A DNA stretch of 22,135 bases from Methanosphaera sp. rholeuAM74 (GTDB lineage: Archaea; Methanobacteriota; Methanobacteria; Methanobacteriales; Methanobacteriaceae): assembly GCA_003266075.1 (NCBI GenBank), contig MUZZ01000062.1:1-22135 (forward strand), written 5' to 3'. The translations under genes and the position numbers were made by a program. This document shows, in pieces, positions 15,715 through 22,135 of this stretch (the first letter of the stretch is position 1; each line of letters begins with the position of its first letter). Below the pieces are notes generated by a model. The model ran no database searches, was not told the DNA's origin, and saw nothing but the letters and a program-made list of their open reading frames with translations.

Positions 15715-16938
15715 GTGGCTACAGAAGCATTACTAAATACTGGAGACACAGCATGGATACTAATATCAACAGCACTAGTCATGATAATGACACTACCAGG
15801 ACTAGCACTATTCTACGGAGGAATGAGTAAAAAGAAAAACGTACTCAACACAATGTTCCTATCATTAACAGCATTCGCAATAGCAAGCATAATCTGGGTA
15901 ACATACGGATACCAATTCTCATTCGGACAAACAATAGGAGGATTCATAGGAATACCAACAAACTTCCTACTACAAGGAATAAGTCTAGACATGATACACC
16001 CAGACACACACATACCAGAAATACTCTACATAGTATTCCAAGCAACATTCGCAGCAATATCAGTTGCACTAATATCAGGAGCAGTAGTAGGGAGAATGAA
16101 AGCCAAAACATGGATTGTTTTTGTAGCCCTATGGATAAGCCTAGTATACATACCAATAGCACACTGGGTATGGGGAGGTGGATGGCTAGCCCAACTCGGA
16201 GCACTAGACTTTGCAGGAGGAGCAGTAGTACACCTGAACTCAGGAATAGCTGCACTGGCACTGATAATGCTACTCGGACCACGAAAAGATGCGAGACTAT
16301 TACCTCACCACCTAGGATACGTTGTAATAGGAGCAGCACTACTATGGTTCGGATGGTTCGGATTCAACGGAGGATCATCACTAGCAGCAGATGGACTAGC
16401 AGCAAACGCAATGATAACAACAAACACCGCAGCAGCAGCCGCAATGATAACATGGATAATAATAGACATAGTAAAAACAAACAAACCAACAATACTCGGT
16501 GCAACAACAGGAGCAGTAGCAGGACTAGTTGCAATCACACCAGCAGCAGGATACGTAGACATACCAGCATCAATAATAATAGGAATAACAACAGTATTCA
16601 TATCATACTACTCAATATCACTACTCAAACCAAAACTAGGATACGACGATGCACTAGACGCATTCGGAGTACATGGAATGAGTGGAACGTGGGGAGCAAT
16701 ACTAACAGGAGTATTCGCATCACCAGCAATAAACGGAGTAGCAGGACTACTATACGGAAACCCAACACAACTAGGAATACAAATCATCAGCATCATAGCA
16801 GTAGGAGTATACGCATTCATAATAACCTACACGATAGGACTAGTCCTTGACAAAGTCATGGGATTAAGAGTAGACCAAGAAAGTGAAATAGAAGGACTAG
16901 ACGTCAAAGAACACGAAGAAGTAGGATACAGAATATAA
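15715..16938 (+). CDS. amt: Ammonium transporter
   Basis: Amt conducts ammonium across the cytoplasmic membrane as a trimer. The 407-residue protein is highly hydrophobic with about 11 membrane segments and no cleaved leader. Family motifs are intact: LPGLALFYGGM near the N-terminus, AHWVWGGGWL, the first pore His in DFAGGAVVHLNSG, WFGWFGFNGGS, and the second pore His in DALDAFGVHGMSGTWG. I chose GTG at 15715, 8 bases after GGAGG (15702-15706). The in-frame ATG at 15700 overlaps that ribosome site and would be an unlikely start. It is followed by glnK after 13 bases and controlled by a nitrogen operator upstream. Confidence 0.95.
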   Translation: MATEALLNTGDTAWILISTALVMIMTLPGLALFYGGMSKKKNVLNTMFLSLTAFAIASIIWVTYGYQFSFGQTIGGFIGIPTNFLLQGISLDMIHPDTHIPEILYIVFQATFAAISVALISGAVVGRMKAKTWIVFVALWISLVYIPIAHWVWGGGWLAQLGALDFAGGAVVHLNSGIAALALIMLLGPRKDARLLPHHLGYVVIGAALLWFGWFGFNGGSSLAADGLAANAMITTNTAAAAAMITWIIIDIVKTNKPTILGATTGAVAGLVAITPAAGYVDIPASIIIGITTVFISYYSISLLKPKLGYDDALDAFGVHGMSGTWGAILTGVFASPAINGVAGLLYGNPTQLGIQIISIIAVGVYAFIITYTIGLVLDKVMGLRVDQESEIEGLDVKEHEEVGYRI

Positions 16939-16951
16939 GGAGTCTATTGAT

Positions 16952-17293
16952 ATGAAAGAAATAACTGCAATATTCAGAAGTGAAAAACTAGATGAAATAA
17001 AAGAAGCACTAGCACATGTTGACATTAAAGGTATAACAGTCATAGAAGTAAAAGGAAGAGGAGAACAACTAGGAATATCCGAGAAGTATCGTGGCTCAAC
17101 CTACAAGATTGACCTTATACCAAAGACCATGATAATGACAGTAGTACATGATGAAAGTGTAGACAAAACAGTGGAGGCAATCTGCAAGACAGCACACACA
17201 GGAAACATCGGAGACGGAAAAATATTCATTAAAAATGTAGAAGAAGTAATAAGAATTAGGACAAACGAAAGAGGAGATACAGCCCTCGATTGA
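16952..17293 (+). CDS. glnK: PII nitrogen regulatory protein
   Basis: GlnK senses 2-oxoglutarate, ATP and ADP and plugs the Amt trimer when nitrogen is plentiful. The 113-residue protein has the full PII layout: N-terminal MKEITAIFR strand, T-loop from GRGEQLGISEKYRG through Tyr51 to DLIPK, B-loop TGNIGDGKIF, and C-loop VIRIRTNERG. Tyr51, the uridylylation site in bacteria, is present, though archaea may not modify it. The ribosome site GGAG overlaps the amt stop region. Linkage with amt is the standard arrangement and supports both calls. Confidence 0.96.
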   Translation: MKEITAIFRSEKLDEIKEALAHVDIKGITVIEVKGRGEQLGISEKYRGSTYKIDLIPKTMIMTVVHDESVDKTVEAICKTAHTGNIGDGKIFIKNVEEVIRIRTNERGDTALD

Positions 17294-17357
17294 TAAATAA
17301 AACCTTGACCCCCCATTGCTAACCTTTTTTAGAGAAAAAAAATATAGATAAAAATGA

Positions 17358-18035
17358 CTATTTCTTATCTATCCCAGTAATTCTTAAGCCACCATAATGT
17401 GACTTATACTTGATATTTAAGCCAATGAGTAGTGGAGTAATCTTTTCAACCATCCTTGCCTTCTCAAGCTTTCCACAATCAATACATACAATGCCGGGAA
17501 TTTTCTCAATCAAATCTATCACTACTCTTTTTGCATCATTATCATCACCAGAAACTAGACAGTCACAGTCAATTGGTTCGGGTATGTTTTCTAGTTGTGA
17601 ATTGCTGATATTGTTGAATGCTGATACTACTTTCACACTAGTTTTCCTAAGTATCTTTGCAGTTCTTTCGGCAGCAGAACCTTCCATTAAATCAATATAT
17701 CTTGCAGGTGAGCCACCAATAGCAGTTTCCAATGGCACAGTAGCATCAATGAGAATTTTATCATCCACATAGTCCCTAATGGATAATAGCGTTTCTTTTT
17801 GTGCTGTTAAAGGAACAGTCAGTATTAACAAATCACCAGTTCTAGCTGCGTCCTCGTTAGTCATCCCATCCATTTGAAAATCATATTCATTTAAGAGTTT
17901 TTTAACTTCATCAACCTTAGTTAGTGCCTTTTCTAGACTACGTGAACCTATAATCACATCTTCTCCTGCAATTGCCAACCTCTTGGCCAGATTCAATCCT
18001 TGTGCACCAGTTCCACCAATTATTGCTACTTTCAT
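17358..18035 (-). CDS. npdG: F420-dependent NADP reductase
   Basis: This enzyme (also called Fno) moves hydride between coenzyme F420H2 and NADP+, supplying NADPH for biosynthesis in methanogens. The 225-residue protein starts with the NADP Rossmann motif IIGGTGAQG (5-13) and the NADP-phosphate pocket SRS (31-33). DLLILTVPL, then DATVPLE and VVSAFNNIS, are typical of the family. The gene is convergent with glnK (64-base gap, T-runs on both strands) and lies 81 bases after mdh. A TATA-like stretch in that gap suggests its own promoter. Confidence 0.93.
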   Translation of the reverse strand: MKVAIIGGTGAQGLNLAKRLAIAGEDVIIGSRSLEKALTKVDEVKKLLNEYDFQMDGMTNEDAARTGDLLILTVPLTAQKETLLSIRDYVDDKILIDATVPLETAIGGSPARYIDLMEGSAAERTAKILRKTSVKVVSAFNNISNSQLENIPEPIDCDCLVSGDDNDAKRVVIDLIEKIPGIVCIDCGKLEKARMVEKITPLLIGLNIKYKSHYGGLRITGIDKK

Positions 18036-18116
18036 AAATATTCCACTCCATACAATTCATATAATACAAACTAATACCCATATTCCCAATAAATCGAAAA
18101 AATAAAAGAAGAATGA

Positions 18117-19067
18117 TTACTCTTTCAAAGTCTTTTTAACCTTTTGTGTACACTTCTTAACGGCTCTTGCAGCGTCAAAGAATTCCATACGTTCATCATC
18201 ATCCATTCTAAGAGGAACAATTGTTTTAATTCCATTTTTGGATAATATTACTGGAACACCTAGGGAAACATCATAGACACCCTCAACTTCACCTTCGAGA
18301 TAGGTACTTACTGTCAGAATCTTTCGTGAATCATTGACAATAGTGGTTATTAAGTTGGCAATAGCATAAGATGGACCATACTCTGTTGCACCTTTCTTGC
18401 TGATGATGTTAGTACCAGCAGTTTTAAGTGCCTTTACAAGTGTCGGCACATCCAAATCACTACTTTCAACAAAATAATTTAATAACAACCCACCAATAGT
18501 AGTTGAACTGAGAAGAGGAACCATGTGATCACCATGCTCACCAATCACACGGGTATGAATCTCACCAGTATTAATCTTGAAATGCTTAGAAATGATAGTT
18601 TTAAGCCTCAATGAGTCAAGATGATTACCAAGACCAATGACCCTATGCTTGTCAAAGCCAGAAGCCTCCAAAGCAAGAGTCGTCATGACATCAACAGGAT
18701 TAGTGACAATTAAAATAATGGTATCAGGTGCGTACTTAGCAATATCCCTACAGTAATTCACAACAAGGTTAGCATTAGGAATAGCCAGGTCAAGCCTAGT
18801 CATACCCTGCTTACGAGGAGTACCTGCAGTAATTAAAACTATGGCTGAACCCTCAATATCCCTAATATCACATGTAGGTGTTAAAATGATATCAATGTTA
18901 TCAGCAGATAATGCGTCATACATATCAGAAATTTCACCTTTGACCCTTTCAACACTAGATTCCCTAGAAAACATAACAATTTCATGAATCCTGTCTTCCT
19001 TAGCCAACGAAAATGCAACATTCTTACCAATAGTACCTGATGCCCCTATAATTGTAATTTTAACCAT
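18117..19067 (-). CDS. mdh: Malate dehydrogenase (archaeal LDH/MDH family)
   Basis: It interconverts malate and oxaloacetate, in methanogens probably in the reductive branch toward fumarate and succinate. The 316-residue protein has the Rossmann motif IIGASGTIG (6-14), the substrate-loop Arg residues in GTPRKQGMTRLDLA, ITNPVDVMT with the conserved Asn, GLGNHLDSLRLK, and the catalytic His in IGEHGDHMVPL. The GASG rather than GAGxxG start and the overall pattern fit the methanogen MDH group, which often accepts both NAD and NADP. L-2-hydroxyacid variants cannot be fully excluded. A TATA box (TTTATATATTAA in the minus sense, about 19098-19109) gives a very short leader. Confidence 0.9.
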   Translation of the reverse strand: MVKITIIGASGTIGKNVAFSLAKEDRIHEIVMFSRESSVERVKGEISDMYDALSADNIDIILTPTCDIRDIEGSAIVLITAGTPRKQGMTRLDLAIPNANLVVNYCRDIAKYAPDTIILIVTNPVDVMTTLALEASGFDKHRVIGLGNHLDSLRLKTIISKHFKINTGEIHTRVIGEHGDHMVPLLSSTTIGGLLLNYFVESSDLDVPTLVKALKTAGTNIISKKGATEYGPSYAIANLITTIVNDSRKILTVSTYLEGEVEGVYDVSLGVPVILSKNGIKTIVPLRMDDDERMEFFDAARAVKKCTQKVKKTLKE

Positions 19068-19190
19068 GAAATCATCCCATTATAATATTTAAACAATGAA
19101 TTAATATATAAAGATATTTGTAAATACTAGTAGAAATACTTAGTTATAACGAAGAAAAAAAATATTATTAAAAAAAGGGGAGGAAAAAAA

Positions 19191-19763
19191 TTAATCATTA
19201 GCTTCAATCTTTTCTAATGCTGCCTTAGCAGAGGTAATGGTATAAGCAGTTGTTTCAACTTCAAGTAAATCTTCCAATGCCTTCTTGGCCTCTGGTCCAC
19301 CAATTTCACCCAGACCAATTACACTACCAGAGCGAACAAAACTTTTCTCATCCTTAGAAGCCTTAATCAAAACATCCAATGACTTAGGATTAGCAATTTT
19401 ACTTAAAGCCCAGACAGCTCCACCCCTAGCTCTCCAGTTATCAACATTAGTTGCTTCGATTAGTTTGTCAACGGCTTCATCACCATACTTTGTTAAAGCA
19501 GAACTGGATTCACGTCTAACCCACTTATTTTCATCATTCAATAATTCTATGAAAACATCGATAGATGCAGGATTTTTGAGACTGGATAAAATTTCAATCA
19601 TACTAAGCTTAATAGTCTTGTGATAGTTCTTCAAAACTTCTTCGTGTAAAACATCAATCTCATCAGGCATATTCATTGCAATAGTATTTTCAGCTTCAAG
19701 CCTAACAAAATCATCCAAATCATTCAAATCCTTAATAGCATTCCTAACATCTTCTGCTGTCAT
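19191..19763 (-). CDS. HEAT-repeat (PBS-lyase-like) protein
   Basis: The 190-residue all-helical protein carries about five ~31-residue HEAT-like repeats. The clearest units are ASIDVFIELLNDENKWVRRES, EAVDKLIEATNVDNWRARGGA, KSLDVLIKASKDEKSFVRSGS and a final KKALEDLLE helix pair. Such scaffolds bind proteins, and some relatives are bilin lyases; no enzymatic residues can be claimed here. The start is ATG at 19763, 7 bases after GGAG; an earlier in-frame start at 19811 would add a hydrophobic stretch with no ribosome site. It is divergent from the aksF-like gene. Confidence 0.85.
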   Translation of the reverse strand: MTAEDVRNAIKDLNDLDDFVRLEAENTIAMNMPDEIDVLHEEVLKNYHKTIKLSMIEILSSLKNPASIDVFIELLNDENKWVRRESSSALTKYGDEAVDKLIEATNVDNWRARGGAVWALSKIANPKSLDVLIKASKDEKSFVRSGSVIGLGEIGGPEAKKALEDLLEVETTAYTITSAKAALEKIEAND

Positions 19764-19832
19764 AATAATACTCCTAAATACATAATTTATTAAAAAAATA
19801 TTCTCTATCAATAGAATAGTATATTAACAATA

Positions 19833-19842
19833 ATATATATAA
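19833..19842 (+). promoter_or_regulatory. TATA box for the aksF-like gene
   Basis: ATATATATAA-like sequence at about 19833-19842 lies 31-40 bases before the GTG start. The predicted leader is only about 10 bases. The AT-rich site is nearly symmetrical, so it could also serve the divergent HEAT-repeat gene. Confidence 0.45.
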
Positions 19843-19872
19843 TTATTTAAAAAAGATGGGAAGTTCGTAAAA

Positions 19873-20844
19873 GTGTATAAGATAACTGTGATAAATGGAG
19901 ACGGTATTGGAAAAGAAGTTATGAAACCCACAATAGAAATACTTGAAAGCCTGAATACAAACTTCGATTTTGTTGAAAAAGAGGCAGGAAAAGAATGCTA
20001 TAAAAAGTATTTGACAAACTTACCAGAAGACACCATACAATCATGCAGGGAAAGTGACAGCATATTATTTGGGGCAGTAACATCCATACCACAACAAAAA
20101 AGTGCAATAGTAACTCTGAGAAAGGAATTAGATCTATACATCAACCAAAGACCAATCAAATCATATTATGACAAGAGAATAGACTTCACAATAATAAGAG
20201 AAAACTCTGAAGGACTATACTCATACCTAGAAGAGGATTATGGTGATACTGCTATTGCGACAAGAAAAATAACTTATAATGGATGTGAAAGGATAATAAG
20301 ATACGCTTATGAGTACACAGAAAAAATGAATAAAAATAAAATTACTGCAAGCCACAAGGCAAACATACTACCATTAACAGATGGAATATTCAAGGATACA
20401 TTCTATAAAACTGCAAAAGAGTATCCTACAATAGAAGCAGAAGACTACTACATAGATGCAACTGCAATGTATCTAATAACAAGACCAGAAACGTTTGACG
20501 TGATAGTGACAACAAACCTATTTGGAGACATACTATCAGACGAAGCTGGAGGACTCATAGGGAGTTTAGGATTAATTCCTTCGGCAAATATTGGTGACAA
20601 TACAGGATTATTTGAACCAGTGCATGGTTCTGCACCAAACATTGCAGGACTAAACAAGGCAAACCCTATAGCCATGATACTCTCCAGTTGTATGATGTTA
20701 GACTTCCTTGACTTGAAAGAAGAATCAGAACTAATTAGAAAATCTGTGGAAGATGTTATACTAGAAGATAGAATCAAAACACCCGATATGGGTGGTACAA
20801 ATACGACACAGGAGTTCTCAAACGAAATCATCAAAAAAATGTGA
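19873..20844 (+). CDS. aksF: Homoisocitrate / 3-isopropylmalate dehydrogenase family protein, AksF-like
   Basis: The 323-residue protein is a metal- and NAD(P)-dependent beta-decarboxylating dehydrogenase. Family features are VINGDGIGKEV at the N-terminus, the substrate Arg residues in VTLRKEL and NQRPIK, IIRENSEGLY, the Lys in SHKANIL, metal Asp residues in DILSDEAGG, and the NAD loop FEPVHGSAPNIAG. Methanogens carry two paralogues, LeuB (leucine) and AksF (coenzyme B precursor). The GAVTS...VTLRKELDLY and DATAMYLI segments look more like AksF from memory, but leuB remains possible. It starts with GTG at 19873; no other start keeps the first strand. The ribosome site is weak (GATGGGAAG). Confidence 0.75.
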   Translation: MYKITVINGDGIGKEVMKPTIEILESLNTNFDFVEKEAGKECYKKYLTNLPEDTIQSCRESDSILFGAVTSIPQQKSAIVTLRKELDLYINQRPIKSYYDKRIDFTIIRENSEGLYSYLEEDYGDTAIATRKITYNGCERIIRYAYEYTEKMNKNKITASHKANILPLTDGIFKDTFYKTAKEYPTIEAEDYYIDATAMYLITRPETFDVIVTTNLFGDILSDEAGGLIGSLGLIPSANIGDNTGLFEPVHGSAPNIAGLNKANPIAMILSSCMMLDFLDLKEESELIRKSVEDVILEDRIKTPDMGGTNTTQEFSNEIIKKM

Positions 20845-20923
20845 AATATCAAAAAAATTTATAAAGATTAAACTAAAGAATAATATATAGATATATGAAA
20901 ATAATATCAGCCAATTAATTTAT

Positions 20924-21038
20924 GTGAACCCTGTGAACTGGGGGGATAGCTTGGTAAACTTAAAATCATCAAATTTTAGAACCCAAGAATCACCATCTTC
21001 ATATAGGTGGGGAAGTTCAACTTGGAGGTATTATAACA
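20924..21038 (+). other. Structured 5' leader of fbp
   Basis: A long interrupted hairpin spans 20942-20994: GGGGAT with ATCACC (one mismatch), CTTGG (20950-20954) with CCAAG (20983-20987), and TAAAAT (20961-20966) with ATTTTA (20973-20978) around a 6-base loop. TATA-like sites near 20858-20866 or 20882-20896 would put this whole element in the transcript. GGAGGT at 21024-21029 is the fbp ribosome site. It could be a regulatory RNA element; no known riboswitch class is recognised. Confidence 0.45.
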
Positions 21039-22070
21039 ATGAAAACAACTGTAAGTATAATAAAAGCAGATATTGGTAGTGTTGGTGGACACGCAGTAAC
21101 TCACCAACTATTAAAAGATAAATGTGATGAATATTTATCCAAAGCAAAAGAAGAAGGATTATTAACTGACTATTATATAACCAATTGTGGTGACGACATA
21201 GATATGATTATGACTCACACCAATGGACCAGACAACGAAGAAGTACATAAATTAGCATTTGATACTTTCATGGCAGGAGCTGAAGTTGCAAGAGGTCTAA
21301 AATTATATGGTGCAGGTCAAGATTTATTATCTGATACTTTTAGTGGTAACATTAAAGGTATGGGTCCAGGTAGTGCTGAAATAGAATTTGAAGAAAGAGG
21401 AGCTGACCCAGTATTTGCTTATTGCTGTGACAAAACAGAACCAGGAGCATTTAACTTACCATTATTCAGAATGTTTGCTGACCCATTCAACACGGCAGGA
21501 TTAGTAATTGACCCTACATTACATGGTGGATTTGACTTTGAAGTTTACGACGTACTTGAAAACAGGAAAGTAACAATGTCATGTCCTGATGAAATGTATG
21601 ATTTATTAGCATTAATCGGTTCAACAGGAAGATACGTTATTAAAAGAATCTTCAGAAGATCAGACAATGAAATTGCAGCTGCAGTAAGTACAGACAGATT
21701 AAACTTAATGGCTGGTAAATACATAGGTAAAGATGACCCAGTAGCAATTGTAAGATCACAATCTGGATTCCCAGCTGCTGGAGAAACTTCAGAACCATTT
21801 GCATTCCCACACCTAGTTAGTGGATGGATGAGGGGTTCACATAACGGTCCATTAATGCCAGTAAGTCAAGCTGATGCAAGACCTGTAAGATTTGATGGTC
21901 CACCACGTGTAATTGGTTTAGGTTTCCAAGTTAATGAAGCTAAATTAGTTGGACCAGTAGATATGTTTGATGACCCAGGATTTGATGAATCAAGACGTAC
22001 TGCTACTAAAGTAGCAAACTACATGAGAAGACATGGTCCATTCGAACCTCACAGATTACCTGCTGAATAA
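21039..22070 (+). CDS. fbp: Bifunctional fructose-1,6-bisphosphate aldolase/phosphatase, C-terminally shortened by a TAA
   Basis: This archaeal gluconeogenic enzyme (class V FBPase) condenses triose phosphates and then dephosphorylates FBP to fructose 6-phosphate. The 343 residues match the family almost throughout: VSIIKADIGSVGGH, CGDDIDMIMTH, LYGAGQDLLSD, CCDKTEPGAFNLPL, MFADPFNTAGL, the Schiff-base region TGRYVIKR (Tyr and Lys), QSGFPAAGE, GWMRGSHNGPLMP, and RRHGPFEPHRLPAE at the end. Members are usually about 365-400 residues, and here the frame stops just before the conserved MEYT-LPG tail. The stop is TAA at 22068-22070. All catalytic segments precede it. The start ATG follows GGAGGT by 9 bases. 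Confidence 0.93.
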   Translation: MKTTVSIIKADIGSVGGHAVTHQLLKDKCDEYLSKAKEEGLLTDYYITNCGDDIDMIMTHTNGPDNEEVHKLAFDTFMAGAEVARGLKLYGAGQDLLSDTFSGNIKGMGPGSAEIEFEERGADPVFAYCCDKTEPGAFNLPLFRMFADPFNTAGLVIDPTLHGGFDFEVYDVLENRKVTMSCPDEMYDLLALIGSTGRYVIKRIFRRSDNEIAAAVSTDRLNLMAGKYIGKDDPVAIVRSQSGFPAAGETSEPFAFPHLVSGWMRGSHNGPLMPVSQADARPVRFDGPPRVIGLGFQVNEAKLVGPVDMFDDPGFDESRRTATKVANYMRRHGPFEPHRLPAE

Positions 22071-22135
22071 ATGGAATATACTTCCCTTCCTGGTGTAATG
22101 ACCAAACTCGAAGAAAGATTCGAAGATATGGAATA
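22071..22135 (+). pseudogene. Continuation of the fbp reading frame beyond the in-frame TAA (runs off window)
   Basis: Directly after the TAA the same frame stays open to the window edge and reads MEYTSLPGVMTKLEERFEDME. It resembles the usual C-terminal segment that follows HRLP-E in this enzyme family. A single G-to-T change (GAA to TAA) would explain the stop. It may be a real truncation, a read-through site, a sequence error, or less likely a separate short translation from the ATG at 22071. Confidence 0.6.

Noticed and set aside
8..21028. Similar 23-base stretches at 8-30 and 21006-21028 (18 of 23 identical), both able to read GEVQLGG
   Set aside because: A match of this quality is expected several times by chance in 22 kb; the second copy is non-coding leader sequence.
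20940..21030. tRNA-like start (GGGGATAGCTTGG) and TTCAA T-loop-like motif in the fbp leader
   Set aside because: No anticodon arm of correct size and the T-arm does not pair over five bases; not a tRNA.
20891..21085. Open frame through the fbp leader with a possible GTG start at 20924
   Set aside because: No ribosome site, it overlaps the fbp start, and its Trp/Asn-rich translation resembles no protein; the hairpin explains the composition better.

Overview
The window looks like chromosomal DNA of a low-GC methanogenic archaeon of the order Methanobacteriales, most likely Methanosphaera or a close relative. The evidence is a methanogen-type MptE for pterin synthesis, an F420-dependent NADP reductase, a coenzyme B/leucine-type isocitrate dehydrogenase paralogue, an archaeal EndA splicing endonuclease, archaeal TrpRS, a Drg-type GTPase, a bifunctional archaeal FBP aldolase/phosphatase, a protein with pseudomurein-binding-like repeats, GGTGAT/GGAGG ribosome sites and archaeal TATA boxes. 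No tRNA, rRNA, CRISPR array, insertion sequence or phage gene was seen. The genus is inferred; no search could be run.

Layout. 1-503: the 3' end of an unidentified + strand gene overlaps, tail to tail, a small Cys/His-rich repeat protein. 503-1348 (-): aroE. 1623-7594 (+): a tight six-gene cluster hisS, hisI, PIN-ATPase-KH protein, sugar phosphate isomerase-like TIM barrel, endA and trpS, with gaps of 10-32 bases, probably one operon. It mixes tRNA charging and splicing with one histidine biosynthesis step. 7762-9363: a 533-residue protein I cannot identify, closed by a hairpin plus T-run terminator. 9930-10673: an Ig-like plus pseudomurein-binding-like protein without a signal peptide. 10859-11956: Drg GTPase. 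12337-13176: a lipoprotein with two PepSY-like segments, flanked by two copies of a small intergenic element. 13362-14078 (-): mptE.

14399-15550: a class V aminotransferase behind a promoter with repeated motifs. 15715-17293: amt-glnK, the ammonium transporter and its PII regulator, behind a perfect GGAA-N6-TTCC operator of the NrpR type. 17358-19763 (-): npdG (fno), mdh and a HEAT-repeat protein. 19873-20844: aksF/leuB-like dehydrogenase. 21039-end: fbp, preceded by a strongly foldable leader and broken near its C-terminus by an in-frame TAA, after which family-like sequence continues to the window edge.

The genes are mostly core metabolism: nitrogen uptake, redox cofactor shuttling, gluconeogenesis, amino acid and cofactor synthesis. 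I found no obvious defence or mobile system. The points most worth following are regulatory and structural: the NrpR-like operator, the fbp leader and its in-frame stop, the repeated intergenic element around the lipoprotein, the Cys/His repeat protein, and block-wise switches in strand composition that ignore gene direction.
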